Source: Podila epigama
Lineage: Eukaryota; Mortierellomycota; Mortierellomycetes; Mortierellales; Mortierellaceae
Reading direction: 5' to 3'
NCBI GenBank assembly: GCA_015679605.1
Contig: JAAAVE010000209.1
Span: forward strand, 7,496 to 26,367
Length of the DNA: 18,872 bases
Below are positions 1 to 9,300 of this stretch, piece by piece; position 1 is the stretch's first letter; the number at the start of each line of letters is the position of its first letter. A model generated the notes under the pieces. It was given only the letters and a program-made list of their open reading frames with translations, made no database searches and was not told where the DNA came from. A program made the translations under genes and the position numbers.

Positions 1-905
1 TCGTCCCCGCTTATAATGGCGCAAAGATCGTGGCCTTTGGGGGTGTCAGTGACCAAGCTGGTGAATTCATGAGTGACGTACGGATGTTGGATGTCAAGAC
101 GTTGCAATGGGAACTCTTGTCCGAAGGGAACCCATCGATTAGTCGCTCGGATCCATCATGCGCCGTAACGAACGATCTTCTTGTCATTTGGGGTGGGGGT
201 ACGCAAGGTGACAATGGAGCCGAGATACAAAACAATATCACCATGGTCTTTAATCTCAGGAAGAAGGTCTGGCAGGACAGCTACTCACCACTTCCCGATA
301 AAGAAGACGGTCCTATAGAACCACCATCAAGTAAGACTGGCCTGATTGCTGGCGTTGCGGCAGGAGTAGCTGTGGTGCTTGTGGCTGTGGTTGGATTCTT
401 CTTTTATCGGAGACGTCAAAGAAGAGGAGCGTCCGGAGGACACAAGCCTGTCAGGGATTCAGGCGTTGGAGAGGGTGCCCTTAACGAGGATGACTCTGGG
501 CCAGCTGCAAAACATGAAGATGGAGTGGTTTACCCGTCAGGCTACGTCTCGCCGCCGCTCCAGCACTCTCAGCACACATATCAACCAGACAACCAAGGAT
601 ACAACCATTATCAACAATATCAACAACAACAGTCACCAGTGTCAACTGCTTCTTACTCTGCCAAGACTGATGCGACTTATCCACGTACCTTCTCGGGAGA
701 TTACAGTACAGGATATATTGAAGACGGCGGCTATGGCATGCAAAGGAACAGTATAATGACAGAAAAGGGCTCACCGCAGACCCAGTACCAACAACAAGGC
801 CCTCGAGGTAACCCCCAGGCCATTGTCACAAATACATTCGGTTCAGAGTTTGCTCGAGGCACTGTAGCAAGGCATCCACAATCCTATGGCGAACAACCAA
901 GATAA
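1..905 (+). CDS. Kelch-repeat single-pass membrane protein, 3' part (5' end outside window)
   Basis: The reading frame is open from the window edge (first full codon at position 3) to TAA at 903-905, so the start lies to the left. The visible part begins inside a kelch blade (AYNGAKIVAFGG) and continues through a second (NDLLVIWGGG). One membrane span follows at about 333-410 (GLIAGVAAGVAVVLVAVVGF), then a stop-transfer cluster RRRQRR and a Gln/Tyr/Ser-rich tail. By eye it is about two thirds or more identical to the complete paralogue at 2298-4157 across the kelch and membrane parts. The middle of the tail diverges, but the last ~30 residues are again alike (PRGNPQAIV, GTVARHPQ). By analogy the protein should be a type I plasma-membrane or secretory-pathway protein with the kelch propeller outside and the tail in the cytosol. 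Its ligand and role are unknown. No intron is needed. Kelch folds are shared with galactose-oxidase-like enzymes, but no catalytic motif is visible. Confidence 0.85.
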   Translation, partial: VPAYNGAKIVAFGGVSDQAGEFMSDVRMLDVKTLQWELLSEGNPSISRSDPSCAVTNDLLVIWGGGTQGDNGAEIQNNITMVFNLRKKVWQDSYSPLPDKEDGPIEPPSSKTGLIAGVAAGVAVVLVAVVGFFFYRRRQRRGASGGHKPVRDSGVGEGALNEDDSGPAAKHEDGVVYPSGYVSPPLQHSQHTYQPDNQGYNHYQQYQQQQSPVSTASYSAKTDATYPRTFSGDYSTGYIEDGGYGMQRNSIMTEKGSPQTQYQQQGPRGNPQAIVTNTFGSEFARGTVARHPQSYGEQPR

Positions 906-1180
906 GGGTGTCAGACAAATAAAAATTCTTGATTTCCAGAGAGATTGAAATTGTTCAGGAAAAATTAAAGTTTTTTTAGATTTGTGCATTGACCCCCCAT
1001 TTGTTCCTGAAAATAAGCAAGTGTTGTGTTGTGTTTATATTGCTGTCGTAGACAATGAGTGACCAACAACAGCAACGTGTAGAGTCCAGAATCTCGGTAT
1101 CAATGTGGAAACCATTGTCTCTTATGCTCCATACCAACACCAGCCCAACTCGATTCTCAGAAACTGTCGCGAATGTAAGA
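906..1180 (+). repeat. Kelch-gene 3' flank, copy A
   Basis: This sequence downstream of the first kelch gene resembles 1741-1950 and 4158-4400. The clearest block is a 20-nt exact match between 1086-1105 and 1854-1873 (CCAGAATCTCGGTATCAATG), followed by further similarity (ACCATTGTCTCT, GAAACTGTCG). The segment around 1035-1050 (TGTTTATATTGCTGTCGTAGA) matches copy C around 4320-4340. It is non-coding and marks the duplicated unit. Confidence 0.6.
918..923 (+). terminator. Probable polyadenylation signal of the first kelch gene
   Basis: AATAAA lies 12 nt after the stop codon. The same motif lies 14 nt after the stop of the paralogue at 2298-4157, in the matching context ACAAATAAAAAT. Its conservation between paralogues supports a real signal, although a signal this close to the stop implies a short 3' UTR. 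Confidence 0.45.
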
Positions 1181-1279
1181 AATGAGCATCATCCTACTAT
1201 CTTGTTGTATGCATTGCTTTGTATACAAAATCAGACATATGAAATAGAAGAGAAAAGAGAAGTGTGGTAGATATCGGAC

Positions 1280-1742
1280 ATGATTGGCGCTCAATGTCTA
1301 CATACTCATGTTACACCTGATGATCCAACCTTGCAGGCTGTAATAACGGGAAAGTATTTCAAGTTTCCAAGGATAGTTGAAAAGTGGCATTTTTTTAACA
1401 GTAGATTCTCTGCATCTATTGTGTAGATGGAAGGTGCAGGCAGCGATCTTGCCAAAGGTGTGGTTTCTGGAAACATGTTCATCAATGCCGATCACGTCCG
1501 AAGAGCAGTCTGTAAGAAGATATGCGAGGAATACCAGAAGGACAAAGACGTTGTTAGGAGTGTCAAGCTTTGGTTTCACAAGATTGAGGGAGGTGGTGGT
1601 GGAGGCAAAATCCCTGTTTGTTGAGGACGATGCATTGACTGGATTTGCTTATGGATGGTGTTACCATGTCTCAGCTGAAAGGCGCGATGTCACCCAGTGG
1701 CAGCTCACAAGCCGAAAAATAGTAACTCGAAATCTAGGCTGA
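1280..1742 (+). pseudogene. Degenerate ORF, possibly a transposase relic
   Basis: Frame 2 reads from ATG at 1280 through a single TAG at 1424-1426 to a TGA at 1622-1624. From about 1590 the neighbouring frame 3 carries protein-like sequence to TGA at 1740-1742 (AKSLFVEDDALTGFAYGW). Read together, this looks like one coding piece broken by a nonsense codon and a frameshift. The central part (CKKICEEYQKDKDVVRSVKLW) followed by a GFAYGW motif reminds me of the region before the catalytic core in MULE-type transposases of Mucoromycota. I see no DDE catalytic residues, terminal inverted repeats or target-site duplication. It lies between kelch 3'-flank copies A and B. Family assignment is tentative, and the ORF may be a chance open stretch. 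Confidence 0.25.
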
Positions 1743-1950
1743 GAAAGTTTTTTTAATAGTCCTGCACTGCCTCACTCTATTCTCGTCACCTTAAAATAAC
1801 AGTTGTGGCGCTGTTGTAGAGAGTCAATAACCTGCGATGGTAACCTGTAGTATCCAGAATCTCGGTATCAATGAGGGAACCATTTGTCTCTCATTCTCTA
1901 TACCGACCGAAACCAATCCAACGCTTGGAAACTGTCGTGGATGAGTGTAA
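1741..1950 (+). repeat. Kelch-gene 3' flank, copy B (orphan, no kelch gene upstream)
   Basis: Positions 1764-1796 match 4273-4305 with two mismatches over 33 nt, and 1854-1873 matches 1086-1105 exactly. This is the sequence expected just after a kelch gene, but the DNA before it (1280-1740) has no kelch coding sequence. It looks like the footprint of a lost tandem copy or of a partial duplication. Confidence 0.55.
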
Positions 1951-1977
1951 TAGCACAAACTTGCAACTTCATTGTCA

Positions 1978-2018
1978 TTTTTTTTTCTTTTTTTTTCTTT
2001 TTTTTTTTTTCTTTTCTG
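1978..2018 (+). repeat. T-rich poly-pyrimidine tract upstream of the second kelch gene
   Basis: Runs of T are interrupted only by single C residues, about 280 nt before the ATG at 2298. Such tracts are common in fungal promoters, but a regulatory role here is only inferred. Confidence 0.5.
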
Positions 2019-2178
2019 TACAAAGGTGTGAACTAATTTATGACAAGATGAGAACCATGAATGCTCACATTTTCGTGCCTTTGAGCACAGCGTGAATGTG
2101 TGTATGTGAATGAGTTTAACTTTGTCGACCAACTCAACCCTCATCTTGCTCACCAGCCACAGTCAACCATCCTTCTTG

Positions 2179-2214
2179 ATCATCATCATTGTCATCATCA
2201 TCATCATCTTCATC
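2179..2214 (+). repeat. TCA/TCAT-rich microsatellite in the 5' flank of the second kelch gene
   Basis: An imperfect run of TCA triplets lies about 85-120 nt before the start codon, in the likely 5' UTR or core promoter. The rest of 1951-2297 shows no gene. Confidence 0.6.
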
Positions 2215-2297
2215 TGTACCATCCTCATCATTATTACATTATCAGAAAAGAGTGCTTAGGAGACAATTTATTCCCGTCATAGTATAGAGGAGCCAAC

Positions 2298-4157
2298 ATG
2301 AGATTGCTTTCTTCTCATCCCTTGCTTCTCATCGCGGCCGTTCTCGTCTCGTCACCATACCACGTCAATGCACAATACAAACCCGCAACAGCATATGGCA
2401 GTGCATCAGCCTTTGTCGAAGGCAAATACATGATCGCCTCTGGAGGGGCTTCCAACGGACAGAACCTTGATCAAACCTTCGAACTGAACCTCAGTGTCAA
2501 TTGGACAACGGCCCAACCGGCGTTCAAGCCCCTGGCCGGCATGCCCATGGCCATCTATCGCCACTCCGCCACACTTCTAAACGACAACAACACGTTCTTC
2601 GTCCAGTCCCAGGGAAAGTCATATCGATTATCGATCTCCAACAACAGGTGGGCAACAGACGCGGTGACATTTGGTTGGAACGGCAACGGTGTTCAGGCTG
2701 TCACCGACCCCTCCACTGGAATCGTTTACCTCCCCAACGGTTTCCTCAACACCACAACCAATGTAACGTTTATGCAGACATTGAACCCAAGTACAAATGC
2801 GGTCGAAACCATTGACATGCATCCAGCCCTGCAAGGTGTCCTCCAATTCCGCGCTGCCTTTTCCACCATCCGCCAAAGTTTGCTGATCCACGGAGGAGCA
2901 CCAGTGAATACGAATAATGCTATCAAGGCGATGTATGAATATTCTCTCAGGACAAAGTCGTGGAGTCTGTTGAACGACCAAGGCCAAACACCTCCAGGCC
3001 GTCGGAGTCATTGCTTCGTCCCAGCTTACAATGGGACCAAGATTGTGGCGTTTGGAGGACTTGGTGATCAGGGCTCGGTCTACTTGAGTGATGTCCGGAT
3101 GATGGACGTCAAGACGCTGCAATGGGAACTCTTGGACGAAGGAGATTTGGCTACAGTGAGCCGCTCATCACCAGTATGTGCGGTGACAAACGACCTTCTT
3201 GTGATCTGGGGAGGCGCTGCTGGGAGTTCAGGAAGGGAAGTCGAGAACAATGTCACGCTGGTCTTTAATCTCAAGAAGAAGGTCTGGCAGGATTCTTTTA
3301 CGCCACTCGCCGATATGTCTTCGCCCCCACCAACCCTTGAGACATCGAACAAGGTCGGCCTAATTGCTGGAGTTATTGCGGGTGTTGTGGTGTTGGCCGC
3401 TGTGGCAGGATTCATCTTTTACAGGAGACGGAAGCAAAGAACGTTGCTAGGTGGAAAGGGCGCCCAAGGAGCGTTCATGCCCTTGTCGACATCTCCAGGT
3501 AATTCACAGTATGGACAAGGAGGAGCGAGCCCCGGGGTAGGCTCAGCAGGTCTAGCAGGTCAAGGAGCAGGAGGAGAGGCCTATGCAATGGGCTATGTCT
3601 CGCCACAGCAGCAACATCAGGCGTACCATAATGAACAGTCGTCACCTTTCCAGCAACAATCTCCATATCAGCAGCCTTCATACGAGCAATCGCCCAACCC
3701 GCAACCACACACGCCATATACACCATATACACAACAATCATCGTACGTACAACCACCTGGCTCACAGTCACCCTACTCACAACTACTCGGCTCACAGTCA
3801 CCCTACTCACAACTACTCGGCTCACAGTCACCATACTCACAACCACCTAGCTCACATTCCCCATATCAGCACCAGTCACCAGCACCTACCGTGGGGTCGA
3901 CACAGGCTCAGAGTCCAGGGGTAGAAACTACAATTACGACCAGTACCCTTCCAGGAGGCTATGGCGCAGGATATGTCGACGGTAGCGGCTATGGTATGCA
4001 AGGGGAAGTGTTACCTGAGATGGGTTCGCCAGCGACACAACAAAAGCCCGAAGCCCCCCGAGGCAACCCTCAGGCAATTGTTGCGAACGCATTCGGTTCG
4101 GAGTCTGTTCAAGGCACTGTGGCCAGGCATCCACAAGCATATATCCCACAACCTTGA
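2298..4157 (+). CDS. Kelch-repeat type I membrane protein with Gln/Pro/Ser-rich cytosolic tail
   Basis: This is a complete 619-aa ORF. Residues 1-25 form a signal peptide with cleavage expected after VNA-25. Residues ~30-340 carry kelch-like blades: YMIASGGA, a RHSATLLN strand, SLLIHGGAP, GTKIVAFGG and NDLLVIWGG. Several N-glycosylation sequons (NLS, NWT, NTT, NVT) suit an extracellular propeller. One membrane span lies at ~352-373, followed by FYRRRKQR. The ~245-residue tail is rich in Gln, Pro, Ser and Tyr, includes about four SQSPYSQ-type repeats (from residue 488), and ends in a motif shared with the paralogue at 1-905 (PRGNPQAIVANAFGSE, GTVARHPQ). The start was chosen because it gives the signal peptide. 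No introns are apparent, unlike the genes to the right. The layout resembles a receptor or adhesion protein, but I cannot name a function. No oxidase active site is visible. Confidence 0.9.
   Translation: MRLLSSHPLLLIAAVLVSSPYHVNAQYKPATAYGSASAFVEGKYMIASGGASNGQNLDQTFELNLSVNWTTAQPAFKPLAGMPMAIYRHSATLLNDNNTFFVQSQGKSYRLSISNNRWATDAVTFGWNGNGVQAVTDPSTGIVYLPNGFLNTTTNVTFMQTLNPSTNAVETIDMHPALQGVLQFRAAFSTIRQSLLIHGGAPVNTNNAIKAMYEYSLRTKSWSLLNDQGQTPPGRRSHCFVPAYNGTKIVAFGGLGDQGSVYLSDVRMMDVKTLQWELLDEGDLATVSRSSPVCAVTNDLLVIWGGAAGSSGREVENNVTLVFNLKKKVWQDSFTPLADMSSPPPTLETSNKVGLIAGVIAGVVVLAAVAGFIFYRRRKQRTLLGGKGAQGAFMPLSTSPGNSQYGQGGASPGVGSAGLAGQGAGGEAYAMGYVSPQQQHQAYHNEQSSPFQQQSPYQQPSYEQSPNPQPHTPYTPYTQQSSYVQPPGSQSPYSQLLGSQSPYSQLLGSQSPYSQPPSSHSPYQHQSPAPTVGSTQAQSPGVETTITTSTLPGGYGAGYVDGSGYGMQGEVLPEMGSPATQQKPEAPRGNPQAIVANAFGSESVQGTVARHPQAYIPQP
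3759..3878 (+). repeat. 30-nt in-frame tandem repeat in the kelch-protein tail
   Basis: Units start at 3759, 3789 and 3819, with a diverged fourth at 3849. Each encodes ten residues of the type GSQSPYSQLL. The first two units are identical, which suggests recent expansion. The copy number fits the frame, so expansion changes only tail length. Confidence 0.85.
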
Positions 4158-4400
4158 AAGGACGTTAGACAAATAAAAATACCGAATTCTAGGGTATGGG
4201 AAAGATTGAAAGCTCGAAACCAAATTCAGGAACACAAAGATTTCTAAAGTTTGTTGTTTTTTAAGAATCGTAGCACTGCCGCACTCTATTCTTGTCACCT
4301 TAAAAGAACAAGGAATGCTGTGTTCATGCTGCTGTAAGAGGGTAATGATGGTCTGCAGCACTCCCAGAATATCGGTACGAAACCAAAAGGGAATGTTTGA
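4158..4400 (+). repeat. Kelch-gene 3' flank, copy C
   Basis: It follows the second kelch gene directly. It shares ACAAATAAAAAT with copy A, 33 nt with copy B (4273-4305 against 1764-1796), and a CCCAGAATATCGGTA block (4366-4380) with both. It sets the expected position of this flank, which makes copy B an orphan. Confidence 0.6.
4172..4177 (+). terminator. Probable polyadenylation signal of the second kelch gene
   Basis: AATAAA lies 14 nt after the stop codon, at a position conserved with the first kelch gene. Confidence 0.45.
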
Positions 4401-5158
4401 TCTGTCATGCTCGTTTGTAGTGGCTCCATTCTATAATATCATTGTATGCCATTTTTTTCCGGGATCAAGCAAAAAGGCGTTATGAACTAGGAAGTGACCG
4501 TACAATCTTTGCGGTCCAGCAGGCGATTTTTTTTTTTATATATTCATGTCGTCAAGCCACGATGTGGCCTGTCAAAAATCTATTCTTTACCAAATTGTTT
4601 CTTTATTTTGACTATCTACTGCTATCTACAACTATCTACATTGCATAACCCAAAATAAAAAGCACACATTTGTGGCAGCCTTGATGAACACTTCTAAACG
4701 AGTAGATATTTGGTAGGGAAAAGAAAAGAAGAGAGAGGTATTAGTAACTAGTTCACATCCACTTATCAGCTGGTCATCATTTACAATACCACTACACTCC
4801 AGGTCCACGCGTTGAAGCAACGCCAGTCACCACGTCGATGCCAACCACACCCATATGAATTGTAACTGGTCAGTGAAACAACGCCAAAAAAATGGAGGCG
4901 GTCGAGGTTCCTTGCCAAGTCTTGATAATTAGACACGCAACTCGGTAAACCTCGAGGGTCAAAACTACTTCTCCGAACCATTGGTTTGGGGAATCAGCTC
5001 TCTGCAATTACACACTGGTTGTCCGACCAATTGGGGAGAGCCAGGCTTTTTTTTGTCACATCTCCAAAAGCTTGAGAACCGATGGGTGCCTTTTTATTAC
5101 ATCCCACAAAATAAAGAATGACTCTGTAAAAATTATATTTTTATTTCCTCTTCCATTT
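4401..5158. other. Intergenic region between convergent kelch and XPF genes
   Basis: I see no gene here. Reading frames are short and unlike protein. The sequence is AT-rich with several T and A runs. It lies between two 3' ends, so promoters are not expected. The stretch 4780-5050 is less AT-rich, but I could not fold it into a tRNA or match it to a known RNA. Confidence 0.5.
5140..5145 (-). terminator. Probable polyadenylation signal of the XPF gene
   Basis: On the minus strand AATAAA lies 13-14 nt after the TGA stop, similar spacing to the two kelch genes. Confidence 0.45.
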
Positions 5159-8100
5159 TCACACCATGTCCAGTCGTGAATCCTTGTTGAAAAACTGCCA
5201 CAGTGTATTGGCTGGACCCTCCCCAAGGAGTGCACTGAGACTGTCCAGGTCCATGTCAGCAAGCTCACGGATGTTTTGCACGCTGCTCATCACTCTCTTA
5301 TAATTCTTGGACGTGATCCCTGGAAGACTCCGCAAGAGATCTTGCGGTGTCAAGTTGAATGCACTGTCAATCTCTTGTTCAGGATCCACTCCTATCGCCT
5401 GAGCAGCCGCAACATCCGGCTCTGATTCGGACCTCTTCAAATCTTCAAAAATCTCTACTGTTGCATGAACAGAGGATGACCAGATCAAACGCAAGGTTGG
5501 AAAGGCCAATGTCAGCAATACCAGCTTGGACGAGAGCTCCGTCACTGAGATGTCTGCCCGGATTTCAGACTTGTCCTATGAAATGAAATGAACAAAAAAA
5601 AAAGATCATAGAGTATCACCTTAGTACCAAATGTTCTCATATGAAATCTCATGAGCCTGCATGTAACAAATGTCTATTTTTTACCTGCAATGAGAATGAC
5701 TTGTCTTGGTCAAACTCAATGAGTAAGACAGGATGCGTGTAGTGCACGGACATGACTTCCACTTGGGTGTATCTGTGTAACAAAAACAAGAATCCGTTAG
5801 AATCCACGCAATAACACGTATACAAACAAACTACATACAAACATACACCCATGCATATGCACGCACGCACACGCATGCCCTCTTCGTCTCTCTATGACAT
5901 ATGCATAAGAGTATGATACTTACAATCGCCCTGATGCAAATGACGAAATAAGATCCGAGATACTCTTGCGCTCAACACAAATATTGGGCGAAAGCACATA
6001 GTCTCCTACAGTAATCGTTGCAGGATCCAAAATCATGCCTTGCGAATGCAGAATCGAAGGCAACGAACTTCGAAACTCTCTCGCATCGACCACAATCCGT
6101 GGCTGAGAAGCATTCTCTCCAGTCTTGCCTCCACCCGCAATCCTGGTGTGAATATTCCTGAGCAATGATTGGTCCTTTACTTGCTGTGCTTGTACATCGC
6201 CAATGGGCAATACCATAATCTAACCTCGCCCCGCCACCCCAAAGGTTAGCACAATGAAAACAGAGAAGAGTATGTTAGTATATTGGTATATTGTTGTCAC
6301 AGAGTTGCTGTATCGTCTGCCATAAAGGACACCATCTATAAAACAAGAAAAAAAAAGTAGAACCAAAACTTTTTTTTTTACCGATTTATCTCGAATGAGT
6401 TTGGTAAACGCATCCTTCTCCCGACGAAGCGCGCTCAAGTAAAGCTGCTCCTCGACCGAATTGTCATAAACGGTGAAATACACTCGCACCTGCTTTCCAG
6501 GGTGGCAGGCTTTGTAGACCTCAACACACCGCACAAACGACGGATTAGGGTCATACATGATGACGAACCGTGGTTTGAGGTTGTCCAGTAACTTTGCGTC
6601 CGATTCGCCAGAATAGGTACGCACTACGACGAGTGAACTTGGTTCAATCAGGCCAAAGTAGTCCGTGTCATCGCTCAAATCTTCAATATCAAAGTCGAAA
6701 TGTTGAGTCGCTGTCGGCTCAATCTCTCTATGATCATCGATGCTAGATGCGCGAGGAGAGTAAAAAAAAATGAGAATAATGAGCGACTTTTGTCTAGCAA
6801 GACCCTTTTGACATTAAAACAACAACTTGGTCATGTCGTGGTGTGAAACTTACAAGGATGCAATAGTTGCCGATTCTTGATCAAACGACGAGGCCGTTGT
6901 CTTGGCAACAGGGGCTTTCATATTTCCTCCGCCCCTGACCCTTCGCCTCTTATTGGGAGGCTGTCCACGCCGTACCTGTGAGGTATTACCTTGTCCTATG
7001 TTATCATAAAAGGAGTATGAGTGACTAACACTCTTTAAAAAAGTTTTCATGAAAATCTGCAAATCATTCGCCCATGAACATTACCATGGTTTGAAAGGGC
7101 CGTAGGCGCTGGCTTTTTAGATATGACATTGTCCTTAAAGTGTTTCATGTTGGATTTCCATTTCAAATACCCATGGAAGAGATCCTTCATAAGAGGCTTT
7201 CCCCTTGTGGACGAAGTCGATTTAGGTGTGGAAAGATATCTTTTTAACTGCGTACAGGTACGCTGATCCTGTGCCATAATGAGAACAGTGTCTTGACCTA
7301 CGAGAACAAAATTATACACAAGCGATGAGTGGAGCTTACTTTTTGATTTTGTTTTTTTTTTCTCTTTCTCTTGCAATACCATAGGTGTATGCTCCTTTGA
7401 TTGATGTTCGACTACCTTCTGGTTGAGGAACAAGATGTATCTCAGCCTCAATCTCATCCATAATATCTGTCAAAACATTCCATTTGGGAAGCTCTTCCAA
7501 AATTGGCCGCATATTAGGTGGCAGGTGTGGGTCATCTGGATCTGAGTATCCTGCTTGGCTCATAAACACGCGAGACTTTGCAATCTATCCAACATAAGGA
7601 GAGACATACAGAGATGAGGAAAAAAAGGCAAATAACTTATTATTCTAGTATGTCTCAAACTTTTCGTCATTCCTTACCGAGTAAATTTTATCCGCAGGAT
7701 CTGTCATGAGCCAATAGCTTCCAGAAGTAGGCGAGTGGGTCGCAAGGATTGTCTCCAGATAAAGGTTAAAGTTCACACTGTCATACGAGACCAAGAAGCC
7801 CAATAGGCTTCTCAGCGTCTTTAGATCGTTAACAAGGTGTTTTGTTTTGGGGCTCACTTTGTGCCAGATAGGATCCAGTTGCCGTCGAATAGTCACATCA
7901 AACGATTTGAATAGTGCCTTCTCGACTGTAAAATCTTCAATGTCAATTTCAACCTATCAATCGGATGTACGAGTCATCGCAATAACAACGTTAAAAATAT
8001 TAGATCCACGTGTATCATATCATAACTCCACATGTATCATATCAATGTGCAATATCAGTACACACTCAGTAAAATAGTACGTACAGCAGAACTAGAACGG

Positions 8101-8973
8101 CGCAGTTCTTGTAAACAGACATCCATACAGTCAATAATGGCTGCCTGGATGGCTTTCATGGATTTTGTCATTGGCTGCCGGATTTCGATGACATCTGTCG
8201 TATTTGACTCGAGACTTTCTGTCACTGTCACATGGAACCTGGACACGGAAGAGGAATGAAATGCTGTTAACTAGGCGAACAAGCACACAAACTCACTTCA
8301 TCAAAGCATAGTCTTGTGGATGCATATCTGTTACCTGGGCCAGAGGTTCACTTTTCGGAGGTAGAGGAGCTTCAATGTCTTTTCTAGGGTCGCAAATCCC
8401 GTGGAAAACACTTCGGGCTGGTCGCTGAACGCCTTGATGAACCCCTCAGAGTTTCCTTGTCGAAAGAGGCGGAGGATAAAGGCTTCTGTGGTGGTGGCGG
8501 TGACTCTATGTTGCGAGACCAAAATCTTAGCATCCTTGTTTCCTATAGGACGTGTACGTGTGTGTGCAATGCTATTCTCTTAATTACCTGTGTGCATTGG
8601 CAACCAATATCCCTGTGATAAGGTGGACTGGTATCCTCCCTGTCAGCAGATCCATGACCAAAATCCTCGAGGTGATAGCCATCACGCCACCAAAGCGATA
8701 CAAGTCTGATCGCTGAGCCAAGCTGAGTTCACTGGTGATCGAGCGAAAATGCATGTTATCCTTTCCCACATTTGATCTCAAGTCTTGTTTCAACATTGCT
8801 TCTTCCTCAGCATTTGTATTGATGAGGAGGACGAGATTCTGGGGTTGGGAGTAGACCTGCAGAAAGGCACCCAGGATATTACGCAGGCCAAGGCCCCTGG
8901 CCATAATGAGTAGTGCATCCTCTGCCACCAACTCTGCTACAATTTCTTTTTGAAATGGTAATGGCAGCGACAT
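5159..8973 (-). CDS. XPF/Rad1/Rad16 DNA repair endonuclease catalytic subunit
   Basis: XPF with its ERCC1/Rad10 partner cuts DNA 5' of lesions in nucleotide excision repair and acts in crosslink and recombination repair in the nucleus. Exons (minus strand): 8973-8588, 8505-8335, 8238-8085, 7953-7678, 7584-7416, 7297-7085, 6995-6854, 6742-6382, 6219-5924, 5772-5685, 5575-5159. All ten introns are GT-AG, frame is kept throughout, and the product is 890 aa, close to human (916) and fission yeast (~877) proteins. The N-terminus ([32 protein letters not shown]) and residues ~505-624 ([20 protein letters not shown]) form the two lobes of the ATPase-dead helicase-like region, with no Walker motifs seen. 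A basic NKRRRVRGG stretch in exon 7 may be a nuclear localisation signal. The ERCC4 nuclease core is intact: VVDAREF (Asp669), GDYVLSP (696-702) and VERKSISDL (Glu707-Arg-Lys709). A double helix-hairpin-helix (~827-882) should bind the partner. No broken element is seen. Confidence 0.93.
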
Positions 8974-9300
8974 TATTATTTGTATTTGTTTGTTATAGTG
9001 AGTGATGCTACTTGCGATGGTAACAGCAAAAATAAAAAGGTGCGATGTTGAAAGATGGTGAATGGGTGGAGAATAATAAAAAAAAAGTTAAAAGTGTAAA
9101 AATTAGTGGCGCACAGGCTTCACTGCAAGAAACGTGTGTGAATAAAGTCAGTTGAGACACTCGCGTCGGGTGAATGACCCTTTTTTTCTGAAGTCACGTT
9201 ATTCCTACTCTTTATTCCTGTGCCAACATAAAAACCAAGAAGGGCAGGTCGCAGTTCATTTACATTCAAAAACGACACACAATAAGATTCTGCTTTCAAG
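8974..9300. promoter_or_regulatory. Divergent (bidirectional) promoter region between XPF and DCTN6
   Basis: The start codons of the two head-to-head genes are 327 bp apart, so this interval must hold both promoters and both 5' UTRs. It contains A- and T-runs (around 9077-9085 and 9180-9188) and an AGTCACGTTA element near 9192-9202 that resembles a bZIP/CRE-like half site. No clear TATA box is assigned. The regulatory role follows from position and was not tested. Confidence 0.6.

Noticed and set aside
379-756. 125-aa frame inside the first kelch gene
   Set aside because: It overlaps the kelch frame, which is supported by its paralogue. The Asn/Thr richness is a frame-shifted reading of the Gln-rich tail.
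3583-3924. Frames on both strands over the kelch-protein tail repeats
   Set aside because: These are repeat-driven shadow frames, while the kelch frame carries the signal peptide and membrane span.
2298-4157. Galactose oxidase-like enzyme
   Set aside because: The kelch fold is shared, but the copper-ligand and Cys-Tyr cofactor signatures are not visible. A membrane anchor and tail fit a receptor-like protein better.
4780-5050. Possible structured RNA in the kelch-XPF interval
   Set aside because: No cloverleaf, A/B box pair or known RNA motif could be drawn. Only scattered partial repeats are present.
5821-5880. CA/GC-rich alternating purine-pyrimidine tract as a regulatory or Z-DNA element
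   Set aside because: It lies within XPF intron 9 (5773-5923) and is a short imperfect microsatellite. Nothing supports a function.
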